Below, one piece after another: positions 14,428 to 21,827 of a DNA stretch of 34,778 nt (the stretch's first letter is position 1; each line of letters begins with the position of its first letter). The stretch lies in IMG/VR virus record IMGVR_UViG_3300027747_001262, positions 1 through 34,778 of that record; one strand, 5' to 3'. The DNA is from a virus. Under the pieces are notes generated by a model, which made no database searches, was not told where the DNA came from, and saw only the letters and a list, made by a program, of their open reading frames with translations. The position numbers and the translations under genes are program-made.

Positions 14428-14664
14428 ATGAAACTTAAAACCTTTTATTTAGAGCAATACCCTACAGATGATTTGGGTATTGAAATTGATGCAAATGCTA
14501 CCTTTGAAGGCTTATTTGAAACCCTTGATAAGCATAGCGATGTGTACGAATACATTGGCTTAGGAGATAGCCTAATCAGACAGCGTATCTTTGAGAAATT
14601 GGCTGAAATATATGGCTTAACTTACGATGATGTTTACACTAATTGGATAACAAATATTAACTAA
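14428..14664 (+). CDS. Small acidic hypothetical protein
   Basis: 78 aa, strongly acidic, with aromatic-rich helices (YPTDDLGIEIDANATFEGLF, SDVYEYIGLGDSLI, YGLTYDDVYTNWI). Preceded by the CCCTTAAAATTATG-type leader seen before many genes in this block, and followed by the first of the repeated stem-loops. Small acidic phage proteins often mimic DNA or block host enzymes, but there is no direct evidence here. Confidence 0.68.
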   Translation: MKLKTFYLEQYPTDDLGIEIDANATFEGLFETLDKHSDVYEYIGLGDSLIRQRIFEKLAEIYGLTYDDVYTNWITNIN

Positions 14665-14670
14665 TCATAC

Positions 14671-14687
14671 GGGGAGCAAAACTCCCC
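14671..14687 (+). repeat. Intergenic G-rich stem-loop, copy 1
   Basis: GGGGAG pairs with CTCCCC around CAAAA. It is followed by T/A-rich sequence and the repeated leader AAACCCTTAAAATTATG before the ArdC gene. First of five similar cassettes (14671, 15626, 16372, 16975, 17552). Confidence 0.75.
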
Positions 14688-14708
14688 TTAACTTAAACCC
14701 TTAAAATT

Positions 14709-15617
14709 ATGAAAACTGAAAACAAAAAATTAGATGTCTACCAAATGATTACCGACAAGGTATTGAATGCTATCCAAACTAACAATTCCCTAGTATGGGT
14801 AAAGAGTTGGAGCGATGTGCAAGGTGCTTATCCCTGCAACGGAAGAACGGGAAAACGCTACAGAGGTGTTAATATGTTCCTCCTATCAATGACTGAATTT
14901 ACATCTAACTATTGGTATAGTTTCAAGCAGATTCAAGAGTTGGGAGGCACATTGAAGAAAGGCTCAACATCTACTCAAGTAGTGTTTTGGAAGATGCTAA
15001 AAACCACTGAAGTTAACAAGGATACGGGCAAGAAGGAAGAGAAGATTATACCTATGCTGAAGTATTACAATGTGTTTAACTATGAGCAAACCGAAGGTAT
15101 CAAACTCAAGGAAGTTAAATTACCTAATGAGTCAGCAAAGCCAATAGAGTTATGTGAGAATATTGTGAGTGATTATACTACACGTTGCAAACTCAAGCAA
15201 TTGGTTATCGGTGCTAGTGACCGAGCATACTACAATCCATCACGTGACCTAGTTAATATGCCAATGCTAGAGCAATTCAAAACTACTGAAGAATACTATA
15301 GCGTAATGTTCCACGAGTTGGCACATAGCACGGGACACGAGACACGGCTTAAACGCAAGGAAGTTGTGCAGGGTGGTGTATTCGGAAGTGCTGACTATGG
15401 GCTTGAGGAGTTAGTAGCAGAGTTGACTGCATCCTTTGTATCAGCAGAAGTTGGTATCAGTAACGAATCTACTGAACGCAATAGCCAAGCATATCTTAAA
15501 GGATGGTACGAGGCTATATCGGGAGACCGCAAGATGTTCATCACTGCATCAGCGAGAGCAAGTAAGTCAGCAGACCTTATCCTTAATAGATTAGAGGAAG
15601 TAACACAAGAAGATTAA
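14709..15617 (+). CDS. ArdC-like antirestriction protein with zincin domain
   Basis: 302 aa. The N-terminal domain (about 1-130) has the ArdC/DUF1738 signatures NNSLVWVKSW, CNGRTGKRYRGVN and YWYSFKQIQELGG, then KKGSTSTQVVFWK and YYNVFNYEQTEG. The C-terminal half is a zinc metallopeptidase-like domain with HELAHSTGH (202-210) and a downstream Glu in LEELVAEL (232-239) as the third ligand. ArdC proteins protect incoming DNA from restriction, binding single-stranded DNA. Position early in the rightward block fits action soon after DNA entry. Length is normal. Confidence 0.93.
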   Translation: MKTENKKLDVYQMITDKVLNAIQTNNSLVWVKSWSDVQGAYPCNGRTGKRYRGVNMFLLSMTEFTSNYWYSFKQIQELGGTLKKGSTSTQVVFWKMLKTTEVNKDTGKKEEKIIPMLKYYNVFNYEQTEGIKLKEVKLPNESAKPIELCENIVSDYTTRCKLKQLVIGASDRAYYNPSRDLVNMPMLEQFKTTEEYYSVMFHELAHSTGHETRLKRKEVVQGGVFGSADYGLEELVAELTASFVSAEVGISNESTERNSQAYLKGWYEAISGDRKMFITASARASKSADLILNRLEEVTQED

Positions 15618-15625
15618 TTAACCAT

Positions 15626-15647
15626 ACGGGGAGCATATGTTCCCCGT
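15626..15647 (+). repeat. Intergenic G-rich stem-loop, copy 2
   Basis: ACGGGGA pairs with TCCCCGT around an 8-base loop, then AAACCCTTAACATTATG leads into the next gene. Confidence 0.75.
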
Positions 15648-15664
15648 TTAAAACCCTTAACATT

Positions 15665-15913
15665 ATGAGATTGTATAAATTCAATGCAGTGGATGGCGAT
15701 TGCGATTATCGTACATTCCAAAAGAAAATCAATGGCAGAATAACAAAGATGCGTTGGAAACTATTAGATTCCTATGCAAGAAGATTATCATTCAGTGGAG
15801 GCAATTGCGGACACGAATGGGATTGTTGTGGATGCCTATGTGGTAGGAAAGTATATATGGACTACAAGTACAACCAACTGACTATAACAATAACCGAACA
15901 ATATAACTATTAA
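15665..15913 (+). CDS. Cys-rich small protein
   Basis: 82 aa. CGHEWDCCGCLCG (about 48-60) holds five cysteines and one histidine, enough for a metal site, between a basic helix (KKINGRITKMRWKLLDSYAR) and terminal beta strands (NQLTITITEQYNY). Unrecognised. Flanked by the repeated stem-loop and leader. Confidence 0.65.
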   Translation: MRLYKFNAVDGDCDYRTFQKKINGRITKMRWKLLDSYARRLSFSGGNCGHEWDCCGCLCGRKVYMDYKYNQLTITITEQYNY

Positions 15914-15965
15914 CCCTTAACCCTTAAAACCTCACGATGTATAGGCTAATCGTTACCTTACAATT

Positions 15966-16364
15966 ATGAAAATCATTTTAACACCACAAGAATCAGAAGA
16001 GTATTTCTTCAATGCACTATGCAACGGACTAGGCTATGTACAAGGCTACGGACTAGACCTGCAATACGATGAGCAGGCATACAAGGACGCCAAACTAAAA
16101 TTGCAATCACTTAAACCCAATGAAACAATCTGCTACGAAGATGTATTTATGCAGATACTTAGAGATGGGGGCAAGTTAAACCTTCGTGATGAGGAAGACC
16201 AATTGGAAAACGAGGATAACTACATAACCCTGCAAGATGTACACAAGCGTGTAGCCAATACACCGACACATCATTTGTTCGATATGATAAATGGTAATGA
16301 TGATGCTGACACGGGAGATGTAATCATTCAGCAGGTATTCCTTAACGATGTAATATTTGGATAA
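15966..16364 (+). CDS. Acidic hypothetical protein
   Basis: 132 aa, a type often seen in small-gene blocks of Bacteroidota phages but without a name I can give. It has NALCNGLGYVQGYGLDLQYD (about 17-36) and a YEDVFMQILRDGGKL helix, then ITLQDVHKRVANTPTHHLFD. The middle is very acidic (LRDEEDQLENEDNY). Probably cytoplasmic, no membrane segment. Confidence 0.72.
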   Translation: MKIILTPQESEEYFFNALCNGLGYVQGYGLDLQYDEQAYKDAKLKLQSLKPNETICYEDVFMQILRDGGKLNLRDEEDQLENEDNYITLQDVHKRVANTPTHHLFDMINGNDDADTGDVIIQQVFLNDVIFG

Positions 16365-16371
16365 CAATAAC

Positions 16372-16393
16372 ACGGGGAGCATTTGTTCCCCGT
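16372..16393 (+). repeat. Intergenic G-rich stem-loop, copy 3
   Basis: ACGGGGA pairs with TCCCCGT (16387-16393). The following leader contains AAACCCTTAAACCCTTAAA before ATG 16435. Confidence 0.75.
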
Positions 16394-16434
16394 TTCAAAC
16401 TATCATCTTTTACAAACCCTTAAACCCTTAAATT

Positions 16435-16623
16435 ATGAAAACTAACTATTGGAATGCTTATGGTGTTTATTGTATAACAATAAACGCAAACTTAAAGTCT
16501 GAGTTCTTAGATAGACAATGGGAAGAAGCCATAGATATTTACGAAGATTATTTAAAAAGTAAATACAATGACGAAAACAAATCAGAACTTGAATGTATAA
16601 ATGACTATTTAAAAACCCTTTAA
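16435..16623 (+). CDS. Small hypothetical protein
   Basis: 62 aa, unrecognised: strand then acidic helices (WEEAIDIYEDYLKSKYND). The ATG follows the repeated CCCTTAAATT leader. Confidence 0.62.
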   Translation: MKTNYWNAYGVYCITINANLKSEFLDRQWEEAIDIYEDYLKSKYNDENKSELECINDYLKTL

Positions 16624-16626
16624 ACT

Positions 16627-16725
16627 ATGGAAACCTTTAAAACAATTTTAACTTTATTCTTTGCCCTAAACGTAGTGCTATTCTACGGGGGCTTATTACT
16701 AATGATTATTAAACCTAAAAATTAA
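16627..16725 (+). CDS. Very small membrane protein
   Basis: 32 aa, ATG 16627 to TAA 16725: one hydrophobic segment (ILTLFFALNVVLFYGGLLLM) and a short basic end (IIKPKN). It starts 3 bases after the previous stop and ends 3 before the next ATG. Spacing and hydrophobicity support a real gene. Confidence 0.5.
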   Translation: METFKTILTLFFALNVVLFYGGLLLMIIKPKN

Positions 16726-16728
16726 ACA

Positions 16729-16968
16729 ATGAACACACAAGAAACTAAATTCACCGAAATTCAATTAGCCAAAACAATCTTAAGAGAGAATGGCTATTTT
16801 GTAGACAACCTATGGAGCATAGAAGATGTCAAGAGTAAGTATGTATGCGATGATGAAACCGCACAAGATGTATTGTATCGTGCATTAACAAACGAAGCAA
16901 CGTATGAGCAGATATGGTTGGCTATACATTTTACTGCTGAAGATAAACAACTTAACGAACAAGATTAA
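16729..16968 (+). CDS. Small acidic hypothetical protein
   Basis: 79 aa. It has TEIQLAKTILRENGYFVDNL followed by CDDETAQDVLYRALTN, a helix-turn-helix-like helical bundle with an acidic end. Not named. Followed by a stem-loop cassette. Confidence 0.66.
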   Translation: MNTQETKFTEIQLAKTILRENGYFVDNLWSIEDVKSKYVCDDETAQDVLYRALTNEATYEQIWLAIHFTAEDKQLNEQD

Positions 16969-16974
16969 TCACAC

Positions 16975-16996
16975 GGGGAGCAACCCTCCCCTTTTT
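16975..16996 (+). repeat. Intergenic G-rich stem-loop, copy 4
   Basis: GGGGAG pairs with CTCCCC around CAACC and is followed directly by TTTTT, so this copy looks most like an intrinsic terminator. Leader AAACCCTTTAATTATG follows. Confidence 0.78.
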
Positions 16997-17009
16997 AAAC
17001 CCTTTAATT

Positions 17010-17177
17010 ATGAGAACAATACATTTTAGATTCGGGACATACGGCAGATGGCAGAAACCCGTAGTACAATTTAGCCATAGTGGTGAAGATTGGAACAAGT
17101 ATTTCGAGATAGCAGAGTTAGAGTATTGGACTAAAACCTACGAAGAGTGGGGATACCAAGTCCGACTTATCAACTAA
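17010..17177 (+). CDS. Small hypothetical protein
   Basis: 55 aa, ATG 17010 to TAA 17177: starts MRTIHFRFGTYGRWQKPVVQ and includes EYWTKTYEEWGYQVRLIN. Unusually rich in Trp and Tyr. The ATG follows the repeated leader after a stem-loop, which supports it. Confidence 0.58.
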   Translation: MRTIHFRFGTYGRWQKPVVQFSHSGEDWNKYFEIAELEYWTKTYEEWGYQVRLIN

Positions 17178-17321
17178 TCTTTATTTAGACTAATTCCAAA
17201 TAGCAAATTATTTGACTGACAATCAGCAAGTTACAAACGTGCTATTGCAAATGTCAATGCAAGTTACTATACTTACATCATTAAACAACACAATTATTTA
17301 TTAACCCTTAAAAACAATCAA

Positions 17322-17537
17322 ATGAAAACAATCAAAGAATTAACTAACCAAGAGTTAAAGCAGTATTATGCCAATGCAAAACTAACCTATCAAGTTTGTG
17401 GTGGTCACACAAAAGCCTCTCTTAATAGAGGTGCTATGAAACAATATACGATTGAGTTATTGGAACGTGATATATTTTTAGATTATCATCTTATCAATAT
17501 GCCCGAAGGTATATTCAACGGAGAAGGTAGTCGCTAA
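17322..17537 (+). CDS. Small hypothetical protein
   Basis: 71 aa: helical IKELTNQELKQYYANAKLTY, then CGGHTKASLNRGAMKQYTIE. Basic relative to its neighbours. Preceded by AACCCTTAAAAACAATCAA and followed by a stem-loop. Unknown. Confidence 0.62.
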   Translation: MKTIKELTNQELKQYYANAKLTYQVCGGHTKASLNRGAMKQYTIELLERDIFLDYHLINMPEGIFNGEGSR

Positions 17538-17551
17538 CTATTAATTAACAC

Positions 17552-17569
17552 GGGGGGAGCAATCCCCCC
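17552..17569 (+). repeat. Intergenic G-rich stem-loop, copy 5
   Basis: GGGGGGA pairs with TCCCCCC around a GCAA tetraloop (GNRA type), then TTT and the AAACCCTTTAAC leader. The most stable of the five. Confidence 0.78.
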
Positions 17570-17597
17570 TTTATCAAACCCTTTAACAAATCAAACA

Positions 17598-17819
17598 ATG
17601 AACACACAAGAAATCAATCAGAGATTAGCAATGATTCAAGATGATATCAATGCTATCAGAGAGTTTATTTATGCCAATGATTTGCAGGATAAATTCCAAT
17701 TGCCTACTTCACAATGCGATGAGGCAATAACACACCTTAACAATATTGAGATAGCGTGTGACCTTAATTCAGAGGAGAGCCTATCTTGGAAACTATTTAC
17801 TAAACCCTTAAACAAATAA
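17598..17819 (+). CDS. Small helical hypothetical protein
   Basis: 73 aa, a helical pair (INQRLAMIQDDINAIREFIY, DEAITHLNNIEIACDL). It shares the MNTQE opening with the gene at 16729. Unknown. First of a run of six closely spaced genes. Confidence 0.64.
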   Translation: MNTQEINQRLAMIQDDINAIREFIYANDLQDKFQLPTSQCDEAITHLNNIEIACDLNSEESLSWKLFTKPLNK

Positions 17820-17823
17820 GACA

Positions 17824-18024
17824 ATGAACGCAAAAGCATTATTACAATTCTTAAACGAATTAGAAAAACAAGGCAACGACCTTAGACTTATTAACGTACT
17901 ATATAGAGAAGACTTTGACTCTGATGTGCAGGAGATTAACTTTGTGGAGGAGGACTTATACGATGAGCAAAGCAATAGCGTACTACAATCAATAGTTTTA
18001 TTAACCGATAACTCAGATATTTAA
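17824..18024 (+). CDS. Small acidic hypothetical protein
   Basis: 66 aa, highly acidic in the second half (EDFDSDVQEINFVEEDLYDE). The 4-base gaps on both sides show a tightly built operon, with start context ACAATGAA shared by its neighbours. Unknown. Confidence 0.62.
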   Translation: MNAKALLQFLNELEKQGNDLRLINVLYREDFDSDVQEINFVEEDLYDEQSNSVLQSIVLLTDNSDI

Positions 18025-18028
18025 GACA

Positions 18029-18235
18029 ATGAACTACTTAGAACAAATTGATGAGGCTATACACAATTGGTTTGGCTCACTTAATTTTACCGAACTAGAA
18101 ATAATTTTCAACGTAACCCTGATAGGTATAAACGGCGAAGATGCAGAGGATGAACTTAATTTACTGAGAGATTACTTCTACGAGATGGATAGAGAGGAAC
18201 AAATAGAATTTATAACTGCATACTATAACAAATAA
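18029..18235 (+). CDS. Small acidic hypothetical protein
   Basis: 68 aa: YLEQIDEAIHNWFGSLNFTE, then an acidic helix (GEDAEDELNLLRDYFYEMDR). The content of acidic and aromatic residues is like DNA-mimic proteins but no family is recognised. Confidence 0.62.
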   Translation: MNYLEQIDEAIHNWFGSLNFTELEIIFNVTLIGINGEDAEDELNLLRDYFYEMDREEQIEFITAYYNK

Positions 18236-18239
18236 GACA

Positions 18240-18479
18240 ATGGAAAATCAACTTAATGGTACGCCAAAGGCTACCTTCTACCTAAATGAACTAGCAGGTG
18301 AATTAGCAGAGTTATTTATTGAGATGAAATACGAGGGGCAAAATGTCCCCTTGTATAACATCAAAGATGAAGACGATGATATGCGTTACACCGATAAAAT
18401 TCAAGATGAGTACAATGATGTGCTGGAGAGAATAGAAGATTACTTATACCTAAATAAATTACAAGGCAATGGACATTAA
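18240..18479 (+). CDS. Small acidic hypothetical protein
   Basis: 79 aa, helical and acidic (YLNELAGELAELFIEMKYEG, KDEDDDMRYTDKIQDEYNDV). It overlaps the next gene by 11 bases. Unknown. Confidence 0.62.
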   Translation: MENQLNGTPKATFYLNELAGELAELFIEMKYEGQNVPLYNIKDEDDDMRYTDKIQDEYNDVLERIEDYLYLNKLQGNGH

Positions 18480-18690
18480 ACAAATCAATATGAAATTCTA
18501 TAACTTTATGGAGAACGCTGATGCAGATATGCAGAAGGAGTATGATAGGTACAAAGAGTATGTACACAAGGAAGCAGGGAGCGATGATGTAAAGTATCTA
18601 GTATCATACCCTAGTTTTTGTTTCGGCATATTCACTGACCTATTGGATGAGATAGAATTTGAGGAGCAACTCAAAGACCTGCTAGAATGA
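18469..18690 (+). CDS. Small hypothetical protein
   Basis: 73 aa: an N-terminal helix (NMKFYNFMENADADMQKEYD), then VSYPSFCFGIFTDLLDEIEF. Acidic. Overlaps both neighbours; the stop overlaps the next start as ATGA. Unknown. Confidence 0.6.
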   Translation: MDIKQINMKFYNFMENADADMQKEYDRYKEYVHKEAGSDDVKYLVSYPSFCFGIFTDLLDEIEFEEQLKDLLE

Positions 18691-18929
18691 ACGAGTTACT
18701 ATACGAGGAGATACTTAACTATGCAAAGAGTATAGGTAAGTTTAAGGAGATGGTATCTTCGGAGAGCAAACGACCTATTGCAGTCAGAACACTAATGTAT
18801 GTTGCTAACATAGATAAGCGAATGGCTTGGGACTTTGTTAACGAATACTATGACCGAATGGACTTGGGTATGACATCCAATCGTTCACACTCATTTATCA
18901 ATATGAACTCATTACTAACAAATAAATAA
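18687..18929 (+). CDS. Small helical hypothetical protein
   Basis: 80 aa: LLYEEILNYAKSIGKFKEMV and KRMAWDFVNEYYDRMDLGM. A helical bundle, less acidic than its neighbours. Unknown. Confidence 0.6.
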   Translation: MNELLYEEILNYAKSIGKFKEMVSSESKRPIAVRTLMYVANIDKRMAWDFVNEYYDRMDLGMTSNRSHSFINMNSLLTNK

Positions 18930-18941
18930 TATGAAACACAA

Positions 18942-19109
18942 ATGAAAATCTTACACAATGTATTAATAATAACCCTAGTGCTATCTATCTTATCCCTATT
19001 CATTTTCAAGGAGAGGTTAGCAAGTCCACGAACATCAGCATTCGTGATGACTTTGATGGTGCTAGTATTAGTCAACAAGTTTATCCAAGAATTTAGAGAT
19101 GCGAAATAA
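18942..19109 (+). CDS. Small two-pass membrane protein
   Basis: 55 aa, ATG 18942 to TAA 19109. Two hydrophobic segments (VLIITLVLSILSLFIF at 7-22 and SAFVMTLMVLVLV at 32-44) flank a basic turn (KERLASPR). It overlaps the next gene by 11 bases. A membrane protein in the early-type block could serve exclusion or membrane stress; unproven. Confidence 0.58.
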   Translation: MKILHNVLIITLVLSILSLFIFKERLASPRTSAFVMTLMVLVLVNKFIQEFRDAK

Positions 19110-19317
19110 TAAATCAAGATTAATAGAACTAACTAATGAGTACGAAGTACGCATTCAGTTTGAGAATGATGGATGTATTGTGTACTACAATAACACACAA
19201 GACACCGATGTTATCCCATACACCAACGAGATTGATGTAAATTATATTTTGGATAACTTTGAAATGGTTGCCGACTTTAGTAAGTTGCAACTGAATGTTC
19301 ACCAAATGCAGTATTAA
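19099..19317 (+). CDS. Small hypothetical protein
   Basis: 72 aa, mostly beta strands (YEVRIQFENDGCIVYYNNTQ, then DVIPYTNEIDVNYIL). Unknown. Confidence 0.6.
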   Translation: MRNNKSRLIELTNEYEVRIQFENDGCIVYYNNTQDTDVIPYTNEIDVNYILDNFEMVADFSKLQLNVHQMQY

Positions 19318-19326
19318 TTAAATGAT

Positions 19327-19539
19327 ATGACAACACAAGTAAATGACAAAGTTAACAACCTAATGAACACCGCTAAGATATTTACGAATGACTATAGCAA
19401 TCAAATAACTTTAGCAAATTACATTGCACTACAATGCCTCAATGAAGCATACAAAAGCAGTAGCCTAGAATCATCCCGTATAGAATTTTGGGAAGAGGTG
19501 ATGACTGAATTTAAAGAGATGCGGAAGGAGGTAGCCTAG
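19327..19539 (+). CDS. Small hypothetical protein
   Basis: 70 aa helical (NKVNNLMNTAKIF-type start, then FWEEVMTEFKEMRKEVA). Its TAG overlaps the next gene's GTG start by one base. Unknown. Confidence 0.58.
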   Translation: MTTQVNDKVNNLMNTAKIFTNDYSNQITLANYIALQCLNEAYKSSSLESSRIEFWEEVMTEFKEMRKEVA

Positions 19540-19787
19540 TGAATGCTAAAGAGAAAGCACTAGCACTATCCTATGTACTAACGCAACTACTAAAAGATAA
19601 CCTAGATGTTGCAGTCCTAGAGATGAGGGAGAGCAGAGATGCTGATGCCAACCGACTTGATGACAAGTTAGCCAAGTTACGGGGAGCAAGTAACAATGCC
19701 TTTCGTATCCTAGAGAGGAATGTTGGTGATGACCTAGACAACATCAAGGAGGATGTTGAGAAAGTCCTAGAACAATTATGGGGGTAG
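19539..19787 (+). CDS. Small coiled-coil protein ending the early-type block
   Basis: 82 aa, GTG start at 19539 fused to the previous TAG. Long charged helices (AVLEMRESRDADANRLDDKL, NVGDDLDNIKEDVEKVLEQL). Its TAG stop lies inside the arm of the terminator that follows. Unknown. Confidence 0.62.
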   Translation: MNAKEKALALSYVLTQLLKDNLDVAVLEMRESRDADANRLDDKLAKLRGASNNAFRILERNVGDDLDNIKEDVEKVLEQLWG

Positions 19788-19811
19788 CCGATGGCTATCC
19801 CCTTTTTTTTT
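19781..19811 (+). terminator. Strong rho-independent terminator of the rightward block
   Basis: GGGGTAGCC (19781-19789), loop GAT, GGCTATCCCC (19793-19802), then nine T. Nine pairs with a three-base loop. It prevents rightward transcription from entering the opposing replication genes. Confidence 0.92.
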
Positions 19812-19875
19812 GCCCAAAATTTCCCACCGAACTATCATCTGTGTGAAGGGGGCAGCTAAAAAATTCAGAACCTTT

Positions 19876-20307
19876 TTAGTTATTATCTAATCTGCTCAGG
19901 GAAAGTCCCAAGGCTTTGGCTTCCTCAGGGTTATCCTCAACCCATCGGTGACACTTACGGCAGAGAGCCTTGAAATATCTTACATCGGTGAGCAGACTAC
20001 CAACCCTACCTTTGGCGTGGTGCAGGTCTTCAGAAAGGTTTTTACATTCGGGGTGCTCACATATCTTATGCGTATCCAAATAGCCATCCCTAACCACTCT
20101 ATACTCCTTCAATTCAGATAGCTTCTTCGTAGATACACTTTTAATGCGATATGCGGGACTTTGCTTCTTTTTGGATACCCTATATGACTTAGGCTCAGAA
20201 GATTGCTCCTGAGCCTTTATTTTAAGCCAACACTCTTTACAAGAGGGTGGATTGGATTTCCATAGATATGTTTCTTTGTTACATATGCTACAAGTCTTTA
20301 GCTTCAT
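19876..20307 (-). CDS. HNH endonuclease with N-terminal zinc ribbon (NinG/Rap-like)
   Basis: 143 aa. C6-x2-C9 and C23-x2-C26 form a likely zinc ribbon. The C-terminal half holds the HNH core: CEHPECKN, LHHAKGRVGSLLTDVRYFKA with the His-His pair, and LCRKCHRWVEDNPEEAKALG. This combination is seen in phage recombination nucleases of the NinG/Rap kind and in homing HNH proteins. The stop of the preceding gene overlaps this start, and the neighbourhood (annealing protein, exonuclease) supports a recombination role. Confidence 0.82.
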   Translation of the reverse strand: MKLKTCSICNKETYLWKSNPPSCKECWLKIKAQEQSSEPKSYRVSKKKQSPAYRIKSVSTKKLSELKEYRVVRDGYLDTHKICEHPECKNLSEDLHHAKGRVGSLLTDVRYFKALCRKCHRWVEDNPEEAKALGLSLSRLDNN

Positions 20308-20966
20308 TAGTATACTGCTAGTTCACTTAATCCAAACTTATCTCTCCTTTTCGTGATAACCTTTCTTATATCAGCCATCTTATCTTTCTTCAATCCCTCT
20401 CTCTTAATAAAGTAATCAATGAATGGTACTGTAGTTCTTACCTTGTTAGCTATGGAGAGCTGACCATAACCCTTGTTAAACATATTGGTTATCTCCTCCT
20501 TAACAGCTTCAGGAATAACAGAGTATCTAGTCTTGTGATACTCTCTATCATCCATACGTACATTCTCCCAAATCTTTTTACCTGATACAAATCTAAGGTA
20601 GTCTGCATCAGGTTCAAAGTTGGGGTTATCTACAATCTCAATAACCGTATCGTATAACTTAGAAAATACGGGTTCGTATTCGTAGAGCTCATCTGCTGTA
20701 TGTATTGCGTGACTTATACTGCTATGGTCACACTTAAAATACCAAGATGGTAATGCTAAGTTTCTGCCACAATTAAACTTACTATTAGGTATGTTATCGT
20801 ATGCATACTTGCAAGCAATCTTACGAGCATCAACAAGCTCTCTCTTACGACACTTGCTTTTCATCTCTTCGTAATCAACTGCACAAACATAAGCCACGAC
20901 ACGAGCAAGACCATCCATCGCATCACGCTCATCCTGTGTGAATCTATTCTCGTCTCTATAGTGCAT
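20307..20966 (-). CDS. DnaA domain IV-like DNA-binding protein with extra C-terminal HTH
   Basis: 219 aa. Residues about 37-95 match the DNA-binding domain IV of DnaA: KRELVDARKIACKYAYDN, then a turn, then FKCDHSSISHAIHTADEL, the equivalent of the DnaA signature (R/K)-x-D-H-(S/T)-(S/T). There is no AAA+ domain, so it cannot act as a full initiator. A second helix-turn-helix is likely at about 157-190 (EITNMFNKGYGQLSIANKVR). It would bind DnaA-box-like sites in phage or host DNA. A perfect TTATCCACA box lies 0.9 kb away at 21882. Similar stand-alone domains occur in other phages. Confidence 0.8.
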   Translation of the reverse strand: MHYRDENRFTQDERDAMDGLARVVAYVCAVDYEEMKSKCRKRELVDARKIACKYAYDNIPNSKFNCGRNLALPSWYFKCDHSSISHAIHTADELYEYEPVFSKLYDTVIEIVDNPNFEPDADYLRFVSGKKIWENVRMDDREYHKTRYSVIPEAVKEEITNMFNKGYGQLSIANKVRTTVPFIDYFIKREGLKKDKMADIRKVITKRRDKFGLSELAVY

Positions 20967-21625
20967 TACTTTACAAATTTATAAAAATCCCCAACTAATT
21001 CAATACTATTGTTCTTTACTACATCATCTAGTGTAGCACCACTTTGGAAGCTTGTGCCTTCAGGTATAGACTTGAATGCTTTCTGTTCTGCTATTAGTCC
21101 TTTAACTGTGCTCACCTTCTTAGCTTTTTGGAGAGCTGACAAAGCCTTAGCCTTTCTGTCTGCTGTATCATCAAACGATGAGCTAGGTTGCATAGGTGCA
21201 GGTGCAGGCTTAGAGTAATTGTTTGTTGCGTGTGACTGCTTGCCACGATACACATCAATACCAATACCTAAGTAACTTGCAATCTTGTTAAGGGCATCTG
21301 TAGTAGCACCCTTGAATGCATCACCCAAGTCGAAACCTTTAGAGCCTGAACCACCATTATCATTACCACCGAAGCATTCGTAGTAGATACCATACTCCTC
21401 GATGATGAGTGTAGTTTTGTTAACTACGGTTCCGTTATCATTAACTAATACGTTCTCTGTCTTAGTCTGCCACTGCCCAATACCAAACACCTCGTTCAAT
21501 CTATCTGTGATATAGATAGGCTTGATGGTGCTTAGGAATGTTTTAGTAGGATGTTGTTTAATAGCCTCAGCAGGTAGTGGAGCGTAGAGCTCTGCTTTCA
21601 ATTGTTCTTGTGTTTTCATAATCAT
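20966..21625 (-). CDS. Rad52/Rad22-family single-strand annealing protein
   Basis: 219 aa (start 21625 or, more in line with the local ATTATGAAAAC context, 21619). The N-terminal domain shows KPIYITDRLNEVFGIGQW (about 35-52), a beta hairpin ending in YYECFGG, and KGATTDALNKIASYLGIGID with DVYRGK (about 105-129), the Rad52/DdrA pattern. The C-terminal part is low-complexity Pro/Ser then helical. It would anneal complementary strands, paired with the YqaJ exonuclease located beyond the tRNAs. Confidence 0.86.
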   Translation of the reverse strand: MIMKTQEQLKAELYAPLPAEAIKQHPTKTFLSTIKPIYITDRLNEVFGIGQWQTKTENVLVNDNGTVVNKTTLIIEEYGIYYECFGGNDNGGSGSKGFDLGDAFKGATTDALNKIASYLGIGIDVYRGKQSHATNNYSKPAPAPMQPSSSFDDTADRKAKALSALQKAKKVSTVKGLIAEQKAFKSIPEGTSFQSGATLDDVVKNNSIELVGDFYKFVK

Positions 21626-21647
21626 TATTACATTTTAAAATTTAAGA

Positions 21648-21717
21648 AGAACTATAAGGATTTGAACCTTAACTAACTCCGTCAAAGGGAGTTGTGCTAC
21701 CGTTACACCATAGTTCT
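21648..21717 (-). tRNA. tRNA-Gln (anticodon UUG)
   Basis: 70 nt on the minus strand, all arms pair. Acceptor AGAACTA/TAGTTCT is 7 bp, D arm GTGT/GCAC with loop AACGGTA, anticodon stem ACTCC/GGAGT with loop CTTTGAC, and T arm TAAGG/CCTTA with loop TTCAAAT. The anticodon TTG reads CAA glutamine codons. The 3' CCA is not encoded. It lies between the annealing protein and exonuclease genes. Confidence 0.93.
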
Positions 21718-21745
21718 TTAACAAACCAACTTAACTTAACCTTTG

Positions 21746-21807
21746 AACGTGTGATGGAATCGAACCATCTGCTCACCCTTAAAGAGTACCCTACCAAGGG
21801 ACACGTT
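21746..21807 (-). tRNA. Short, degenerate tRNA-like element
   Basis: 62 nt on the minus strand. A perfect 7-bp acceptor (AACGTGT/ACACGTT) and a perfect T arm (GATGG-TTCGATT-CCATC) prove tRNA ancestry. The D arm is reduced (CCC-TTGGTA-GGG) and the anticodon arm is irregular: TACT/GGTG closes a loop CTTTAAG whose middle reads TTA (would decode UAA). A register giving TAA (Leu) pairs worse. Likely a decaying tRNA or an unusual one; a functional tRNA is uncertain. Confidence 0.45.
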
Positions 21808-21827
21808 TCCTAAACACCAAACAACCA

